From Planctomycetota bacterium (GTDB lineage Bacteria; Planctomycetota; Planctomycetia; Pirellulales; Pirellulaceae), in assembly GCA_026692885.1 (NCBI GenBank), contig JAPLNJ010000434.1, positions 1-9,260 on the forward strand: a stretch of DNA of 9,260 nucleotides, written 5' to 3'. The position numbers were made by a program, and so were the translations under genes. Shown here piece by piece: positions 4,777 to 9,260 of the stretch. The notes under the pieces are model-generated. The model was not told where the DNA came from. It ran no database searches and worked only from the letters and a program-made list of their open reading frames with translations. Each line of letters begins with the position of its first letter. Position 1 is the stretch's first letter.

Positions 4777-6306
4777 ATGAAGTTCAACGCAGATGAAATT
4801 GCCAGTGTCCTGCAGACGGAGATCGAGCAATTTGAATCTCACGTCGATGTGCGGGAAGTCGGCACGGTGTTGGAGGTGGGCGACGGAATCGCCCGTGTCT
4901 ATGGCCTGTCGGGGGTGATGGCCAACGAGATGGTCGAATTCCCGAACGGGGTCCAGGGATTGGCCTTCAACCTGGACGAGAACAGCGTAGGCGTGATCAT
5001 CCTCGGCGATTACCTCAAGATTAACGAAGGCGACGAGGTCCGGGCGCTGGGACGGCTGCTGTCGGTTCCCGTCGGCGAGGCCGTGCTGGGGCGCGTGCTT
5101 GATCCGTTGGGGAATCCACTGGATGGCAAAGGGCCGGTGGAGACCAGCGAGCGCCGTCCCGTGGAATTGATCGCCACGGGCATCGCGGAACGCCAGCCGG
5201 TCAAGGAATCGCTCCAAACCGGTCTGAAAGCCGTGGACGCGATGACGCCCATCGGCCGCGGCCAGCGCGAGTTGATCATTGGCGACCGCAAAACGGGTAA
5301 GACGGCAATCGCGCTGGACGCGATCGTGAATCAACGCGATTCCGGCGTGAAGTGCTTCTATGTGGCCATCGGCCAAAAGGACTCCTCGGTGGCCGGAGTG
5401 ATCGCTCAACTGGAGAAGCATCACGCCCTGGAATACACCACGGTGATCGTGGCGGGAGCAAGTTCCCCGTCACCGCTGCAGTACGTGGCGCCCTACGCCG
5501 GGACGGCGATGGCTGAGTACTTCATGTTCAACGGGCAGCATGCGCTGATTGTATACGACGATTTGTCAAAACAGGCCGTGGCCTACCGCGAATTGTCGCT
5601 GCTGATGCGGCGGCCACCCGGACGCGAGGCCTATCCGGGGGACGTGTTCTACTGCCACAGCCGCTTGTTGGAGCGTTCGGCCAAACTCTCGAAGGAACTT
5701 GGTGGCGGATCGCTGACGTCGCTGCCGATCATCGAAACCCTGGAAGGCGAAGTTTCGGCCTACATCCCGACGAACGTGATCTCGATTACCGACGGTCAGA
5801 TCTACCTGCAGCCCGACTTGTTCTTCGCCGGCCAGCGACCCGCCATGAACGCGGGTATTTCTGTGTCGCGCGTGGGTGGTGCCGCCCAGATCAAGGCGAT
5901 GAAGAAAGTGGCTGGCGGTCTGCGGCTGGACTTGGCCTCCTTCCGCGAACTGGAGGCATTTGCCCAGATGGGAACGGAACTGGACGCTGCCACCCAGTCC
6001 CGCCTGGACCGGGGCTACCGCATGGTGGAATTGCTGAAGCAACCGCAGTATCAGCCGATGCACGTGATCGACCAGGTGCTGAGCATTTACGCCGGCACAC
6101 GCGGCTACCTGGACCAAGTGCCTGTCAGTGAAGTCAGCGGTTGGGAACGCGACTTCCTGCAATTCATGCATGATCGTAAGGGTGGCGAGTTGTGGAAGAA
6201 GCTCGCAGCCCTGCAGGACCTGAGTTCGGAACTGGAAAACGAACTCAAGACGGCGCTGGAGGAATTCCAACTAGCCCGTACGCGTCGCCAGGAGTCGGTG
6301 AAGTGA
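4777..6306 (+). CDS. atpA: ATP synthase F1 subunit alpha
   Basis: Alpha is the non-catalytic nucleotide-binding subunit of the alpha3beta3 head. The 509-residue length is normal. An N-terminal helix starting [12 protein letters not shown] leads to the beta-barrel (about 25-93). The P-loop GDRKTGKT (169-176) has Lys172 where E. coli has Gln172. [10 protein letters not shown] lies at 200-209, and Arg365 in SRVGGAAQ (364-371) is the arginine finger acting on the beta active site. The C-terminal helical domain (about 380-509) looks complete. I prefer ATG 4777: [10 protein letters not shown] is the family-like beginning, and CGGAG (4761-4765) lies 11 nt upstream. GTG 4765, overlapping the atpH stop, would add four residues. 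Gap to atpG is 60 nt. Confidence 0.97.
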   Translation: MKFNADEIASVLQTEIEQFESHVDVREVGTVLEVGDGIARVYGLSGVMANEMVEFPNGVQGLAFNLDENSVGVIILGDYLKINEGDEVRALGRLLSVPVGEAVLGRVLDPLGNPLDGKGPVETSERRPVELIATGIAERQPVKESLQTGLKAVDAMTPIGRGQRELIIGDRKTGKTAIALDAIVNQRDSGVKCFYVAIGQKDSSVAGVIAQLEKHHALEYTTVIVAGASSPSPLQYVAPYAGTAMAEYFMFNGQHALIVYDDLSKQAVAYRELSLLMRRPPGREAYPGDVFYCHSRLLERSAKLSKELGGGSLTSLPIIETLEGEVSAYIPTNVISITDGQIYLQPDLFFAGQRPAMNAGISVSRVGGAAQIKAMKKVAGGLRLDLASFRELEAFAQMGTELDAATQSRLDRGYRMVELLKQPQYQPMHVIDQVLSIYAGTRGYLDQVPVSEVSGWERDFLQFMHDRKGGELWKKLAALQDLSSELENELKTALEEFQLARTRRQESVK

Positions 6307-6366
6307 CGAAGACCCCCGAACACGCACGTTTTGCTGCGGCATAACATCCTTTGCTGATTACCCCAC

Positions 6367-8729
<2,363 letters not shown>

Positions 8730-8739
8730 GTGCGTGTGC

Positions 8740-9135
8740 ATGTCCAAGATCAAGTGTATGGTCGTCACTCCTGAGAAGACGTCGCTGGAGGAATGGACTG
8801 AGTTCGTGGTCCTGCAGTTGTATGACGGCGAGATCGGCATCGCCGCCGGCCACGCGCCTTTGATCGGCCGTGTGGGTTTTGGCGAGATGCGATTGCGGAC
8901 CGGCGACAAGGTGACGCGGTACTATGTCGATGGCGGCTTTGTGCAGGTCGCCGAGAATGTGGTCACGATCCTGACTCGTCAGGCGGTTCCCGCCGGTGAC
9001 CTCGACGCGTCGGCGGCTAGGCAGCAGCTGATCGAAGCCCGCGCACGTCCCGCTACCACGCCCGCCGCGTTGGAAATCCGCGAGCGTCTGGTCGCTCAGG
9101 CTCGGGCTCAGTTGCGAATGGCCGGGCACAACTAG
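8740..9135 (+). CDS. atpC: ATP synthase F1 subunit epsilon
   Basis: Epsilon sits at the foot of gamma, contacts the c-ring and regulates ATPase activity. The 131-residue protein has the usual N-terminal beta-sandwich (about 1-83) with LYDGEIGIAAGHAPLIGRVGFGEMRLRTGD and YYVDGGFVQVAENVVTILTRQA as landmarks. A charged helical C-terminal region (about 87-126) follows. Size and order are normal for a bacterial epsilon. I chose ATG 8740, because the upstream in-frame sequence overlaps atpD and shows no family resemblance; in-frame GTG 8734 is a less likely alternative. Upstream bases (AGGTGCGTGTGC) offer only a weak ribosome binding site, and translation may be coupled to atpD. It is the last gene of the operon in this window. 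Confidence 0.95.
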   Translation: MSKIKCMVVTPEKTSLEEWTEFVVLQLYDGEIGIAAGHAPLIGRVGFGEMRLRTGDKVTRYYVDGGFVQVAENVVTILTRQAVPAGDLDASAARQQLIEARARPATTPAALEIRERLVAQARAQLRMAGHN

Positions 9136-9141
9136 GGTCTA

Positions 9142-9151
9142 GCTGATCAGC
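9142..9151. repeat. 10-bp perfect palindrome after atpC
   Basis: GCTGATCAGC is self-complementary and lies seven bases after the atpC stop. It has no loop and no T-tract, so it is not a normal terminator. It could be a protein-binding site or chance; I see no second copy nearby. Confidence 0.2.
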
Positions 9152-9221
9152 GCGGAGCCGACTTTCGCAAACTGACCATGGTTCGTTTCACCGCGACTCA
9201 ACGGAGACTGCTGAATTAGTC

Positions 9222-9244
9222 GTGGGGTAAGCTTCCAGCTTGCC
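9222..9244 (+). repeat. Hairpin repeat of a second, related type
   Basis: GTGG leads into the stem GGTAAGCT (9226-9233), loop TCC, and AGCTTGCC (9237-9244), an 8-bp stem with one T-G pair. It resembles the element between atpF and atpH in plan: a G-rich 5' flank, AGCTTCCAGCT-like loop and stem core, and similar length, but different outer stem bases. It lies about 86 nt after the operon's last stop and could help end or protect the transcript 3' end. No gene is visible in 9136-9260. Confidence 0.7.
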
Positions 9245-9260
9245 AAATGCGTAGCCGAGG

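Noticed and set aside
4429..5424. Minus-strand open frame (331 codons) opposite atpH/atpA
   Set aside because: Same reason: it is the antisense of two conserved genes, with no recognisable protein features.
6307..6366. Internal promoter or attenuator in the atpA-atpG gap
   Set aside because: The 60 nt hold two TTTGCTG words and an AT-richer patch, but no -35/-10 pair at good spacing and no stable stem that I can find.

Overview
The window holds a complete, canonical F-type ATP synthase operon, all on the + strand, running from about 794 to 9135. The order is atpZ, atpI, atpB (a), atpE (c), atpF (b), atpH (delta), atpA (alpha), atpG (gamma), atpD (beta), atpC (epsilon). Upstream lies one small gene for a GlsB/YeaQ/YmgE-type membrane protein. 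Gene order and subunit sequences are those of the ordinary H+-translocating synthase, not the atpDCQRBEFAG-ordered N-ATPase. The best guess for the organism is a planctomycete, probably Pirellulales-like. Reasons are the style of the a, b, alpha and beta proteins, the large N-terminal additions on the FO subunits, sparse Shine-Dalgarno use, GC-rich codon use, and intergenic hairpin repeats of a kind I associate with planctomycete genomes. This is inference without a database search.

Layout: 1-206 has no supportable gene. 207-599 is the small membrane protein. 600-793 holds a candidate sigma70-like promoter (TTGACC, 17 nt, TAAAGT) for the operon. 794-1488 are two overlapping FO assembly-factor genes (atpZ/atpI). 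1492-3987 are the FO structural genes a, c and b. 3988-4141 is a cluster of four hairpin repeats, exactly at the border between the FO genes and the F1 genes and running into the atpH start codon. 4142-9135 are the F1 genes. 9136-9260 contains the end of the operon and one hairpin repeat of a second, related type.

The genes jointly make the rotary ATP synthase. AtpZ and AtpI help c-ring assembly or ion handling. The a subunit and c-ring form the proton path. The b and delta subunits form the peripheral stalk. Gamma and epsilon form the rotor shaft. Alpha3beta3 is the catalytic head. Catalytic residues are intact throughout.

I do not see an undescribed biological system here. The points most worth a second look are: (1) the inverted/tandem hairpin repeat cluster that splits FO from F1 and supplies the whole leader of atpH; (2) an extra domain of about 180 residues near the N-terminus of subunit a, with a possible internal repeat; (3) N-terminal signal-peptide-like segments on both c and b, with a periplasmic linker of about 65 residues on b. 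Taken together they suggest an FO sector elaborated on its outer face.
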